Source: Bacteroidota bacterium
Lineage (GTDB): Bacteria > Bacteroidota > Bacteroidia > Chitinophagales > LD1
Length of the DNA stretch: 64,000 nt
Assembly: GCA_026391075.1 (NCBI GenBank)
Contig: JAPLES010000002.1
Coordinates: 62,001 to 126,000 of the forward strand
Direction of reading: 5' to 3'
In this document: positions 1-8,867 of the stretch, one piece after another
Layout of the letters: every line of letters starts with the position of its first letter
How positions within the stretch are numbered: the stretch's first letter is position 1
Translations under genes and position numbers: made by a program
Notes under the pieces: generated by a model
Databases searched by the model: none
What the model saw: only the letters and a program-made list of their open reading frames with translations
Told to the model about the DNA's origin: nothing

Positions 1-3000
1 GATATAAGGGTTTGCGCCCACCGCCATCGTGTTTGGATTCAAATCAACTTCATACTGAAAGTACTCTTCGTTTTCGTTGAGTGTGTTGTCTTTGTTCAAA
101 TCTTCTTTATCGGGCAAATTGGTTTGCGCGGTAGTAGATACCGTAGCAGTTTGCACAGGCGAGTTTCCTTGCACACCGCAAAAATCTTTGTAGCGTGCTA
201 TTACGCTACCCACATTACCGTAAATATCTTCATCTTTAAAATAACGGTAGTTGTCGCTAGAGGGGTCAGTGGTCAGTTGATCGCGCGGTGCCTGGTCTAA
301 CCATTGAATATTTGAAATAAAATTTGCTTTGCGCAGGCGCTCATCGTCATCATTCAACCCGTCAAAACCCACATCTTGTATTACCCGTAAATTCTGATCA
401 ACATCAAATGCGTCAACCAACGAAGGTTGTTTGGGTACCTGACCCCATGATGTGCTATCGAGCAAACTCTTATCAGCATAAATTCCATTTTCATAACTCA
501 TGCGCGAGTCGCGTAAAATATCCTCCGAAATATTTCCCAGGTTAAAAAATAATTTGCCTCCCAGTGGATTGGTTTGATTTAAAAACGGGTCGAGCATCCA
601 GAACTCGATATACTCTACATTCTGCGCTTCTAAATCATTGTTATCAATGCTTCGCATTACGCCTGCCCATTTATCGCGCGGGTTTTGAAATCTTCCGTCA
701 GGAAACAATTCGCTCTGTCTTGCTTCGTAATTATAAGGTCCACGATACGATGGAAAATAACTCAAGTCAAAGGTGTAAATGTTTTGATCGAGGTTTTGAT
801 TTGGTCGGTTTGGAAAAACTTCTTGTGTAGGAATTAAACGCACATAATGGCTAGCCAAACCAGTACGAAGATCAGTGTTATTTGAAACGGCAGCGCAATT
901 GCAGGATGTTTTATTGAAGAAAACATTATCAATACGATACCAGGCAAGTTTGGCGCGTTTGTAACCGTAGCTTTCGTCATTAATTTTATCTGCTTCGGGA
1001 AACAAAATATGTCCACTTGCATCTCTTGAATCGCGCGGAGTAGAAGCAAGTTTCCAACTTGTGGAAGGGGTTTTTAAATCGTACCCGCTGCTGGTTCCTT
1101 CAAAATCATCTACATAAACCTGTCCTTGTTTATCGGCTCCGTTAATGGCTTTCGAGTGACCGGGTTTCAAATACGCAAACTCTCCATAGGTAGAAATGGT
1201 GCTCATTTCTTTGGTTGAATAAATAGGAAGTTTGTCGAGCCCTTTCGTTAACCAAGGGGCATTGGTTTCGTATTTTACATCGGCACCAAAAATGGTATTG
1301 CTAATAGGGTCGTCACCAATATTCACTTTTTGGGTAAACGGTCTTTCCTGCAAGTGCATGATGGTTGCACCAATATTGAACTTACTGCTAATGCGGTAAT
1401 CCAATCGCGTTCCATACATGGTGCGCACTTGCGATGCAAACTGATTGTTGTTTTCGTAATCCACTTTTATTTGCTGGCCCGAATTCAAAATCCCCTGATT
1501 TATAATAGTCACTCTTCCTAAATTGTAATCAACAGTGTAGTCAGAACCTTCTACTAATTTTTGGCCGCCTGCGTTAACGGTTACGGAACCACGCGGAACG
1601 TTACCTGCACCCAACGATATTTCGCGACTGTTAGACCCTTTATACTGCCCTTTAATTACAAAGCGATTGAACTCGGGAAACTGTTGAGCAATAAATTTTG
1701 TAGAGTCATATAGCTGGTCGTAAACATATTGATCGGCAATGGCTGCGGGGCTTCCACAACCGGTATAAGCGTTGCGTAAATTATCGCCAAAGGGTTCTTT
1801 CACCGGAAAAATTAAACGTCCGTTCTGAGTTATGATGGTAACACCCGGCACATAATCAAACAAACCATCGGCTTGCGGATCGTTGTTCATGTCGAGCTTA
1901 TCTAAATTCAAAACGCTGATGAGTGGCTTGCCCACTAAACAACCTTTAGGCATATAGCGTTTCAAACCGCCACCTGGGTCGTTATAGTAAATATCTAATC
2001 TAAAATCTTCGTTGCTCAGGTTGTATGCACCCAAAGAGTAAATGTTTTTCATCATCAAATTCCAAATAGGAAGACCCGGACGCACCGTAGTTCCTTTCAG
2101 CAATTTGAGATACAAAACTTTTGATGTTGAATTTGAATCGGGTGGAATTTGGTTACCGAATTCCCCCACTTGCAATACCTGACCATTGTATTCATACTGA
2201 AACGCTACTGCTAAAACTTCATTGGGATTCAACTGCGAATTCAACGACAAGTATCCCAACTGTTTGTTTACGACATATTCATTTTCATTTAATTTGCGCG
2301 CATACGTTTTTTCGAAATCTTGTCCCTGTGTTAAGTTTAAGCTGCCTTGCAATTCCGCCACTACGTTATTTACAAAACGACCGGTTGGGTTTCCTGCCAG
2401 TTGACTATACAAATTATTCGCGCTCTTATCGGGCAACGTATTTCCATTTCCTGAAGATTGAATTTGAGTGGAGTATGGACTGTATTCACCAAGGTCATTA
2501 AGCCCCACTACATCGCGCACGTTTTGTGTAGTTCCGTTTCGGTTAGTTACCCAAACTTCAATACGCGTAACGTTGACTACCGATTTTATATTGGGCAAAG
2601 CAGAAAGCGCACGATCGTAATTATCGCGGAAATATTGCGCTAAGAAAAAGTGTTTGTTCTCTTCATATTGGTCTGAACGAATTTCAAAGCTTTGTTTTTG
2701 CGCACCGTTTTCAATGAGCAAAGTTTCCTTTTTCGATTTCTGTTGCGATACCACACTCGTCCACATTAAGCGCCCAAACTGAAATTGTGTTTTCAATCCA
2801 AAAAGCGTTTGGCTACCCGAAATCAATCGAGTTTGCAATGGCAACGAAACATTTCCCGCTTCAATTACTTTGATGATATCGTCTTCATCGCCTGTATAAC
2901 CGAGCTTCACCTGGTTATCAAAATCAAATCCCGATTGTGTATTGTACTTAACTCCAAGTTGAAGTTTATCGCCAATTTTTCCAATAATATTGATGTTGAT

Positions 3001-3603
3001 ATTCATATCAAAATCAAAACCACCAGTCTTGCGATTGCGTTCGGGAATATTCGGATTCGCTGTTTTTTGCGTATTGCCCCCCAAGGTCATATCAATATTT
3101 CCCTGCGGTTTAATTTCAATTTTGCTACCACCAAAAAGTTTATCGAAAAATTGTTTTTTCACCTGAATAGGAGGAACAATACTTTTATCTTCCACTAAAT
3201 TAATGGCCTGTTGACGGTCTTTGATGTAAGCATCACGCTCTTGCTTCTCGGTGTACTTAAGGTAATCTTCATAGCTCATGTACATCGGTGGCCTCACATC
3301 TTGTCCCGCAACTTTTTCTGTGACCACATACATTCCCGTCTTCGGGTCATACTCCACTTCCTCCTTTATGGCAGGCGGGTCTTTCATATAAAAAGGGTCT
3401 TTCGATTTATCCGTAACGAAATCGCCTTCGCGGTCTTTCATCGGATATTTCAATGCCGGAGAATCGGGCTCCATAGTAGGCGCAGGAATTTCAGGAAGCA
3501 AATAGCGGAAACGCGAAGTGTTCTTCTCGCCATACGACATATACAACATGCCTATGCACGAAAGACCAATTACTGCACTAAAAATTTTCTGTTTAACTCT
3601 CAC
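1..3603 (-). CDS. sprA: SprA, T9SS outer-membrane translocon (3' end outside window)
   Basis: SprA is the very large outer-membrane barrel through which type IX secretion cargo crosses; it was first described as a gliding motility surface protein. The reading frame is open for 1,201 codons and runs off the left edge, so roughly half of the usual 2,300-2,500 residues are visible. A hydrophobic signal segment occupies residues 5-22. Family-typical segments follow: MSYEDYLKYTEKQ near residue 105, a region around GDKLQLGVKYNTQSGFDFDN, and many short beta-rich stretches. The start is GTG at 3603-3601, because no in-frame ATG precedes the signal segment. ruvA lies 132 bases upstream on the same strand, an arrangement I recall from other Bacteroidota. 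Identity is confident; the C-terminal half cannot be judged here. Confidence 0.92.
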   Translation of the reverse strand, partial: MRVKQKIFSAVIGLSCIGMLYMSYGEKNTSRFRYLLPEIPAPTMEPDSPALKYPMKDREGDFVTDKSKDPFYMKDPPAIKEEVEYDPKTGMYVVTEKVAGQDVRPPMYMSYEDYLKYTEKQERDAYIKDRQQAINLVEDKSIVPPIQVKKQFFDKLFGGSKIEIKPQGNIDMTLGGNTQKTANPNIPERNRKTGGFDFDMNININIIGKIGDKLQLGVKYNTQSGFDFDNQVKLGYTGDEDDIIKVIEAGNVSLPLQTRLISGSQTLFGLKTQFQFGRLMWTSVVSQQKSKKETLLIENGAQKQSFEIRSDQYEENKHFFLAQYFRDNYDRALSALPNIKSVVNVTRIEVWVTNRNGTTQNVRDVVGLNDLGEYSPYSTQIQSSGNGNTLPDKSANNLYSQLAGNPTGRFVNNVVAELQGSLNLTQGQDFEKTYARKLNENEYVVNKQLGYLSLNSQLNPNEVLAVAFQYEYNGQVLQVGEFGNQIPPDSNSTSKVLYLKLLKGTTVRPGLPIWNLMMKNIYSLGAYNLSNEDFRLDIYYNDPGGGLKRYMPKGCLVGKPLISVLNLDKLDMNNDPQADGLFDYVPGVTIITQNGRLIFPVKEPFGDNLRNAYTGCGSPAAIADQYVYDQLYDSTKFIAQQFPEFNRFVIKGQYKGSNSREISLGAGNVPRGSVTVNAGGQKLVEGSDYTVDYNLGRVTIINQGILNSGQQIKVDYENNNQFASQVRTMYGTRLDYRISSKFNIGATIMHLQERPFTQKVNIGDDPISNTIFGADVKYETNAPWLTKGLDKLPIYSTKEMSTISTYGEFAYLKPGHSKAINGADKQGQVYVDDFEGTSSGYDLKTPSTSWKLASTPRDSRDASGHILFPEADKINDESYGYKRAKLAWYRIDNVFFNKTSCNCAAVSNNTDLRTGLASHYVRLIPTQEVFPNRPNQNLDQNIYTFDLSYFPSYRGPYNYEARQSELFPDGRFQNPRDKWAGVMRSIDNNDLEAQNVEYIEFWMLDPFLNQTNPLGGKLFFNLGNISEDILRDSRMSYENGIYADKSLLDSTSWGQVPKQPSLVDAFDVDQNLRVIQDVGFDGLNDDDERLRKANFISNIQWLDQAPRDQLTTDPSSDNYRYFKDEDIYGNVGSVIARYKDFCGVQGNSPVQTATVSTTAQTNLPDKEDLNKDNTLNENEEYFQYEVDLNPNTMAVGANPYI

Positions 3604-3735
3604 TCGCTATTCAAAAATTTATTTTCTCTTTTCTTTTTTGATATGTCATGCTGAACGAAGGTTTCGGTAGTGAAGCATCTTGTATTTTTGAAAACAGAAT
3701 ACAAGTTTCTTCGCTTCGCAGAGCCTACAATCCAC

Positions 3736-4332
3736 TTACAACAACTTCAACGCTTCCTTAATCAATCCTTCCACCGTCCAATTACTATTGGCACTTTGCA
3801 ACCTTGCAATCACTTTTTCTGCTGCCTGCTTATTGAAACCGAGAGCAAGGAGCGCAAATAACGCATCCTCTTTCATTGTATTGTTTGGCGTAGCAATTAA
3901 ATTTATATCGCCACTCATTTTACCCACCTTGTCTTTCAGTTCAAGAATAATTCGTTTTGCCGATTTAGGACCAATGCCTTTAATGCTTTGAATCATCACT
4001 TCGTTCTCGGTAAGAATTGCATTTTTAATTTCATCGGGTTTGAAAGTAGAAAGCATCATGCGCGCAGTTGCTGCACCTACTCCTGAAACCGAAATCAGTT
4101 TCTCAAACAAATCCTTTTCCGAATCTTCGAAGAAACCATACAAATCAAAACCGCTTACCGATTGATTTTCGATTTTTACAATAAGTGATGTATGCAACTG
4201 ACACACTTCCAAATGCTGAATACGCTCGTAGGTGTTCAGACTAATCTTGACCATGTAACCAATACCTCCTGTTTCCAGAAAAATATGGGTAGGGCTTTTG
4301 AAAGTAATTTTGCCGCTTAAATACGCTATCAT
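3736..4332 (-). CDS. ruvA: Holliday junction branch migration protein RuvA
   Basis: RuvA binds four-way DNA junctions and loads the RuvB motor in recombinational repair. At 198 residues it has the family's usual length. The N-terminal OB-fold begins MIAYLSGKI and contains GGIGYMVKIS. The helix-hairpin-helix region is seen in LISVSGVGAATARMML and IQSIKGIGPKSAKRIILELKDK (residues about 80-130). The C-terminal RuvB-contacting domain is ALLALGFNKQAAEKVI. It sits upstream of sprA and 177 bases downstream of gatA on the same strand; that gap contains a heptamer repeat array. Confidence 0.95.
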   Translation of the reverse strand: MIAYLSGKITFKSPTHIFLETGGIGYMVKISLNTYERIQHLEVCQLHTSLIVKIENQSVSGFDLYGFFEDSEKDLFEKLISVSGVGAATARMMLSTFKPDEIKNAILTENEVMIQSIKGIGPKSAKRIILELKDKVGKMSGDINLIATPNNTMKEDALFALLALGFNKQAAEKVIARLQSANSNWTVEGLIKEALKLL

Positions 4333-4338
4333 CTTGTT

Positions 4339-4373
4339 AATAGTGAATAGTAAATAGCAAGTAGTGAATAGTA
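4339..4373. repeat. Heptamer tandem array, 5 units (intergenic)
   Basis: Five consecutive 7-base units (AATAGTG, AATAGTA, AATAGCA, AGTAGTG, AATAGTA) lie just upstream of ruvA. The rest of the 177-base ruvA-gatA gap shows nothing recognisable. The array has the same size and architecture as eleven others in this window, and its unit family matches the array at 48683. Confidence 0.8.
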
Positions 4374-4509
4374 ACAGCCGAATGCTGCAACCGCTTTCAC
4401 AAATGGTATAAACTATAATTCGCTAATGTAAATTTTCAAGAGTAGAAAGGAGCGATAGGCAGCGGGATTGGGGTTTTGTTTACTAAGAGTATTTTGTTGA
4501 ATTGTCTAT

Positions 4510-5949
4510 TTAAGGATGTTCAATTTGCATCAATTTTTCTGAAAATGCAAGTAGTTTGCTCTCCTGAAATTTATCGGCTAGCAATTGCACACCAATCGGC
4601 AAACCGTTTTTGTCTTGTGCAAGCGGCAAAGAAATAGCAGGAATGCCTGTGAGATTTGCAAGCACGGTGTAAATATCTGCAAGATACATCTCTACCGGAT
4701 TATCGGTTTTCTCTCCAAATTTAAACGCTACCGTTGGTGATGTTGGCATAATAATGAAATCGTATTCTTCGAAGATGCCGCGAATTTTGTCAGTCAAAAT
4801 TCTGCGCACCTTTTGTGCACGTGAATAGTAAGCATCATAATAGCCTGAACTCAAAACGAAAGTGCCGAGCATGATGCGGTTCTTTACTTCCTTTCCGAAA
4901 CCTTCGGTGCGCGAGCGCTTGTAAACAGGGTCCATTTCGTTCGCATTCTTCGAACGGTAACCGTAGTGAACGCCATCGAAGCGCGCAAGGTTGCTCGATG
5001 CTTCTGCAGTGGTAAGCACGTAATACGTAGCAATTAAATGGTCGAGTAAATCGAAACCAACTTCTTCTACAACGTGTCCATCATTTTTCAACTTGTTCAG
5101 AAGGTTTTCTACTGCAGATTTTACTTCTGCATTTAGTCCATCACTATTCATGGTAGAAGGGAAAACAGCGATGCGCGATTTTTTTTCGGATTTTAATTCG
5201 GAAGAATAAGCAGGAACTTTTTCAGAAGAAGAAGTTGAATCGTAATTGTCTTTGCCTGAAATTACTTCCATAATCAAAGCCGCATCTTCTACATTATTTG
5301 TAAACGGACCAATCTGGTCAAAGGAAGAAGCATAAGCAATCAAGCCGTAACGCGACACTCTTCCATAAGTTGGTTTCAAACCAACCAAACCACAAAATGC
5401 TGCGGGCTGACGAATAGAGCCGCCAGTATCGGAACCTAATGAAGCGTGACACAAACCTGCCTGAACTACCACCGCACTTCCGCCCGATGAACCACCTGGA
5501 ACACGCGAATTATCTTGAGCGTTGAGAACATTTCCATAAGCAGAATTTTCATTACTCGAACCCATCGCAAATTCATCGCAGTTGGTTCTGCCAATGATGA
5601 TAGCATCATCAGCAAGCAATTGTTCTACTACAGTTGAACTATAAAGCGAAGTGAATCCTTCTAAAATTTTTGAACCAGCTGAAACTTTATGTTGCTTGTA
5701 ACAGATGTTGTCCTTTATGGCAATTACACAACCGAAAAGTTTTCCTGTTGGTTTTCCTTCTGCTGATTTTTTGTCGAGTTCTTTTGCTCTTTCAATAGCT
5801 TCACAAGAAAAAACTTCGAGGAAAGCATTGAGGTGTTTGTTGGCTTCTATTTTCAGCAAATAATCCTGCACTAACTTTTCACAGGTAGTGTTTCCCGATT
5901 TTACATCGGTCTGAATTTGCTTAATAGTTTTTTTAGACACCTCTGTCAC
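4510..5949 (-). CDS. gatA: Asp-tRNA(Asn)/Glu-tRNA(Gln) amidotransferase subunit A
   Basis: GatA is the glutaminase/amidase subunit of GatCAB, which converts Glu-tRNA(Gln) or Asp-tRNA(Asn) to the amidated form. At 479 residues it is full length. The amidase signature is complete: the catalytic lysine lies in AIKDNICYK (about residue 75), GGSSGGSAVV carries the cis-serine, and SDTGGSIRQPAA carries the nucleophile serine, followed by LVGLKPTYGRVSRYG. The C-terminus contains MPTSPTVAFKFG and the ISLPL segment typical of GatA. gatB and gatC are not in this window. tatA lies directly upstream on the same strand. Confidence 0.93.
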   Translation of the reverse strand: MTEVSKKTIKQIQTDVKSGNTTCEKLVQDYLLKIEANKHLNAFLEVFSCEAIERAKELDKKSAEGKPTGKLFGCVIAIKDNICYKQHKVSAGSKILEGFTSLYSSTVVEQLLADDAIIIGRTNCDEFAMGSSNENSAYGNVLNAQDNSRVPGGSSGGSAVVVQAGLCHASLGSDTGGSIRQPAAFCGLVGLKPTYGRVSRYGLIAYASSFDQIGPFTNNVEDAALIMEVISGKDNYDSTSSSEKVPAYSSELKSEKKSRIAVFPSTMNSDGLNAEVKSAVENLLNKLKNDGHVVEEVGFDLLDHLIATYYVLTTAEASSNLARFDGVHYGYRSKNANEMDPVYKRSRTEGFGKEVKNRIMLGTFVLSSGYYDAYYSRAQKVRRILTDKIRGIFEEYDFIIMPTSPTVAFKFGEKTDNPVEMYLADIYTVLANLTGIPAISLPLAQDKNGLPIGVQLLADKFQESKLLAFSEKLMQIEHP

Positions 5950-6002
5950 TTCAATTTATTTTTGAAAATTGATTATCGTTTTTGAATTAAAATTTTCGGG
6001 AG

Positions 6003-6233
6003 TTATGCCTTTTTCTCTTCGGCAGTTTCTTTTGCGGGGGCGGGCTTGTCTTTCATTCCCTCTTCAATTTCGGTTTTGATATTCGATTTTGCCGCATTGA
6101 ACTCACGCACACCCTGACCAATGCCGCGCATCAATTCGGGAATTCTTTTACCACCAAAAAAAATGAGGATGACAACTACGATAACAATTACCTCTGGTGT
6201 TCCTAATCCGAAGATGGCATATTGAGTTTGCAT
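6003..6233 (-). CDS. tatA: Sec-independent translocase protein TatA/E
   Basis: TatA forms the pore component of the twin-arginine export system. The protein is 76 residues when started at ATG 6233; an upstream non-ATG extension reads into unrelated sequence and is rejected. It has one N-terminal membrane helix (EVIVIVVVILIFF), the hinge FGGKRIPEL and an amphipathic helix IGQGVREFNAA, then a charged tail rich in Lys, Glu, Pro and Ala. It is 53 bases upstream of gatA on the same strand. A divergent promoter region of 144 bases separates it from the outer-membrane protein gene at 6378. Confidence 0.93.
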   Translation of the reverse strand: MQTQYAIFGLGTPEVIVIVVVILIFFGGKRIPELMRGIGQGVREFNAAKSNIKTEIEEGMKDKPAPAKETAEEKKA

Positions 6234-6377
6234 GATTGAAAATTTAGGGCGCAAAGCTATCAGAAAATGCGGAACGGTCAAGGTTTTTTGAGTGGCAAAC
6301 AGTGGCGGTTATTGCGTGGCGAATAACATTTTCTTTCTTTAATCCGAATACAACAAAACAAAAATCATTTGCGTGGC

Positions 6378-7487
6378 ATGAAAACCGGATGGCTTTTTCT
6401 TTTCATTTTTCTCTTTAGTAGCAGCCGAGCTTCTTCATTTTCCGCTATTTCCGATAGCAGCCAATACAAAATTCTTTCGCTCGATAGTTTAAGCGATGAG
6501 GACATGGCTTTGTTGGAGGAATACAAAGATTCGTTTATGCAGGAGGTGAAGTTGATTAAATCAACGCTCGGACTTAAAAAAACAAACCCGATTGACACCA
6601 CCATTGCGTTGATGAATCGTTCTTCGCATTGCGAAATCAGTGTAGATGTAACCGGTCCAATATTTTCAAACGGAAGAACTACCTCGTTGACAGGTGCCGC
6701 CTTTTATCCTTCGGTGATGTACTACCACAAAACGGGTTTGTATGCTTCGCTTTCGATGGGATTTTATACAGATAGCGCTGTACGCAAAAGTGCAGCAGTG
6801 CCATTGGTAGCTTTTTCTGCTGGCTTCTACAGAACGATTTTTAAGCGATGGACTTTCAGCATTGGCTACTCGCGTAATTTTACACTGTATCAAGAAAAAA
6901 TATATCAGGGAATGCTGAACAATTCCTTCAATCTTTTCAACTCTTTTAATTTTTGGAATTACCTAACGCTTGGTGTAAGTACTTCTGTTAGCTGGAGTAG
7001 TAATCTCACCAGCAAAAAATATTTTTTGTTTCAGGTAGACCCTAGCCATCCGGCTAGAAGGGTTTACTACAAAACTTTTACTAATGATATCGGTCAGGCT
7101 TATGGAATAAATGTGGCTTTGTCGCTGCGAAAAGATTTTTCTTTTTTCAATATTCTTGGCGCGAAAATTTTTACTGTTTCTCCGGAACTGTATTTCATCT
7201 TTGGTCACGACAATTCTGCATTTCTCATACAGGGCTTCCGGCTACCTGGTCAATCACCTCTTACCTACGATAAATTTTTTGGCCTACTCGATATTGAGCC
7301 CGGCTTTTCCGTTGACTGGCGAATTCGCAACCTTGAAATCTTCGGTACGTTTCATGTAGCTATTCCGTTTAATGACTACAATCAAACCACATCTAAACGC
7401 GTAGTCAATCCAAAAGAGTATCATCCTTATGGTAGTGGGGGAATCAAATATTTGTTCAGAACCCCGAAGAAAAAAACGCGTAAATAA
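6378..7487 (+). CDS. Putative outer-membrane beta-barrel protein, unknown function
   Basis: This is a 369-residue exported protein I do not recognise. ATG 6378 is preferred over an in-frame TTG at 6369 because the signal peptide (KTGWLFLFIFLFSSSRASS) begins there. After a charged segment at residues 20-75, the remainder alternates aromatic and polar residues in short strands (GLYASLSMGFYTD, WTFSIGYSRNFTLY, YLTLGVSTSVSWSSNL) and ends near GGIKYLF, a pattern typical of beta-barrels. Its neighbours on both sides are on the opposite strand, so it is monocistronic, and a hairpin with a T run follows the stop codon. Confidence 0.7.
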   Translation: MKTGWLFLFIFLFSSSRASSFSAISDSSQYKILSLDSLSDEDMALLEEYKDSFMQEVKLIKSTLGLKKTNPIDTTIALMNRSSHCEISVDVTGPIFSNGRTTSLTGAAFYPSVMYYHKTGLYASLSMGFYTDSAVRKSAAVPLVAFSAGFYRTIFKRWTFSIGYSRNFTLYQEKIYQGMLNNSFNLFNSFNFWNYLTLGVSTSVSWSSNLTSKKYFLFQVDPSHPARRVYYKTFTNDIGQAYGINVALSLRKDFSFFNILGAKIFTVSPELYFIFGHDNSAFLIQGFRLPGQSPLTYDKFFGLLDIEPGFSVDWRIRNLEIFGTFHVAIPFNDYNQTTSKRVVNPKEYHPYGSGGIKYLFRTPKKKTRK

Positions 7488-7504
7488 ACGGTCAGTGTTT
7501 TTTT
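7470..7504 (+). terminator. Hairpin with T run after outer-membrane protein gene
   Basis: A run of seven A followed by CGC (7470-7479) pairs with GTG followed by seven T (7495-7504), with one G-T wobble and a 15-base loop. The stop codon at 7485-7487 lies in the loop. It would terminate the plus-strand transcript and also lies in the convergent gap with the EnvC-like gene. Confidence 0.45.
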
Positions 7505-7510
7505 GTATTT

Positions 7511-7560
7511 CCCTCTCCTTCGGTGAAGGTGTTCGCCTAGGCGGAACGGATGAGGTGGGG
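7511..7560. repeat. GC-rich interspersed hairpin element
   Basis: This is a CCCTCTCCTTCGG-type sequence with stem CCTTC/GAAGG (7517-7521 and 7525-7529), then the perfect palindrome CGCCTAGGCG (7534-7543), then GATGAGGTGGGG. It resembles the elements at 10793 and 10872. It fills the gap between convergent genes and abuts the 3' end of the EnvC-like gene. Confidence 0.6.
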
Positions 7561-7562
7561 TT

Positions 7563-8867
7563 TCAATTCGCTAACCAAAGTTCCGGGTCCATCTTATCTT
7601 TTCCTTTCCAGATTTCGAGATGGACTTTCGTGAGGTCTTCATTTTTGTCTGTGTGCAATTTACCCAGCGATTGCTTGGTTGAAATTGTTTGATTGGTTTT
7701 TACCGAGACCGTTTCAATGTTGCTGTAAACGGTAAAAAATTCTCCATGCTTGATGATAACGCAATTTTGTGTGGTAGGAAGATAGAACACGCTCACTACC
7801 GTCCCGCCAAAAACTGTTCTTGCATCGGCACCGGCTTCGGTTTTAATATCCACTCCGTTGTTCTCCACTATTACACTTTTCAAAAGTGGGTGAGCGTGTT
7901 TCCCAAATTGCGAAACCACATGTCCACGCTCAACGGGCCAAGGCAACTTGCCCTGATTGTTCGAAAAATCTTTTGATAATGCCTGCTCTGCCGGGGTGAG
8001 TGGCATGGTTTCGCTTGTTCCCTTTTTAATAGAAACGTCTTTTGTTGTTCCTGGATTTTTGCGCGCTTGCTCTTCTGCTTTTTTTCTTGCCTGACGAATT
8101 TCATCTTCAATAATTGCCTGAATACGTCCGTTTAGTTTTTCAGCGGCTTTATTTTTTTCGTCTTGCGCTTTGCGTAATTTTTTTTCTTTTTCTAAAAGCA
8201 AACTCACAGCGGCATCCTTTTCTTTTTTCTCGCTTTCGAGTTCTTCCTTTTGGGCGGTTTGTTTCACGAGCAGGTTTTCTTTTTGCTCTTTGGTATCCAC
8301 CAAATTATCTTTCTTCTGTTTCAATTCATCAATAGAAACCTGAATAGCTTTTGCTTGACCTCTGCGGTATTCCGCAATTTTTAAAAGATAATTGTAACGA
8401 TGCAGTGCATTGTAAAACGATGTAGAAGAAAGCAGGAAAGCAGTTTGGTTCTGCAAAGTTGTATTGGCATAACTCGTCCGCAACATGCGCGCATAGTCGG
8501 CTTTCATTTTTTCTACTTCGGTTGACTGTGTCGAAATCTCCACTTCGGTTTTGTCAATTGTTTCATCGAGATTGCCAATTTGATTATTGATGTTGCCAAT
8601 CAGATTTTCGCGCGATTTTATTTTGGCTTGCAGCGAAAGAATTTCGCCCATGCTCTTTTCTTTCTTGGCATTATTGCTCTTTAATGCCGCCTCAATCGTT
8701 TTGATTTCATCCTGCAACTTCTTCATTTGTTGTTGAAGCTGCTCCTTTTTTATTTTGGTAGTTGTTTGCGCAGGAGAGACGATAGACAATAGACAATAGA
8801 CGATAGATAACAGCAAGGCGAGGCTGTTCACTTTGATTTTTGAACTTTGATTTTTGATTTTACTCAC
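7563..8867 (-). CDS. EnvC-like murein hydrolase activator (degenerate M23/LytM)
   Basis: A 434-residue exported protein with a signal segment (residues 15-33), a long coiled coil (about 36-270, rich in Lys, Glu and Gln with KKxxEEQARK patterns) and a C-terminal LytM/M23 domain (about 310-432). The zinc-site residues are eroded: VENNGVDIK lacks the first histidine, VHLEIW keeps only the second histidine of HxH, and TVYSNI replaces the usual TxYxHL. By analogy with E. coli EnvC it should activate amidases at division rather than cut peptidoglycan. The start is GTG 8867, overlapping the DUF4292 stop by four bases; no nearby in-frame ATG exists. Oddly, most of the leader is encoded by two heptamer arrays. 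Confidence 0.82.
   Translation of the reverse strand: MSKIKNQSSKIKVNSLALLLSIVYCLLSIVSPAQTTTKIKKEQLQQQMKKLQDEIKTIEAALKSNNAKKEKSMGEILSLQAKIKSRENLIGNINNQIGNLDETIDKTEVEISTQSTEVEKMKADYARMLRTSYANTTLQNQTAFLLSSTSFYNALHRYNYLLKIAEYRRGQAKAIQVSIDELKQKKDNLVDTKEQKENLLVKQTAQKEELESEKKEKDAAVSLLLEKEKKLRKAQDEKNKAAEKLNGRIQAIIEDEIRQARKKAEEQARKNPGTTKDVSIKKGTSETMPLTPAEQALSKDFSNNQGKLPWPVERGHVVSQFGKHAHPLLKSVIVENNGVDIKTEAGADARTVFGGTVVSVFYLPTTQNCVIIKHGEFFTVYSNIETVSVKTNQTISTKQSLGKLHTDKNEDLTKVHLEIWKGKDKMDPELWLAN
8777..8811. repeat. Heptamer array, 5 units, encoding EnvC signal peptide core
   Basis: Units AGACGAT, AGACAAT, AGACAAT, AGACGAT, AGATAAC on the plus strand. On the coding strand they give the LSIVYCLLSIV part of the signal peptide. 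The array is in the same 7-base phase as the one at 8826: the 49-base offset equals seven units and 14 bases lie between them. Confidence 0.85.
8826..8860. repeat. Heptamer array, 5 units, encoding EnvC N-terminus
   Basis: Units GTTCACT, TTGATTT, TTGAACT, TTGATTT, TTGATTT on the plus strand. On the minus strand they encode KIKNQSSKIKVN immediately after the GTG start of the EnvC-like protein. Confidence 0.85.

Noticed and set aside
1-3603. Several plus-strand ORFs of 60-150 residues in this stretch
   Set aside because: They are antisense to one uninterrupted 1,201-codon sprA frame with clear family sequence.
4374-4509. tRNA gene in the ruvA-gatA gap
   Set aside because: No cloverleaf arms or TTCGA-type T loop could be found; the same holds for the other gaps examined.
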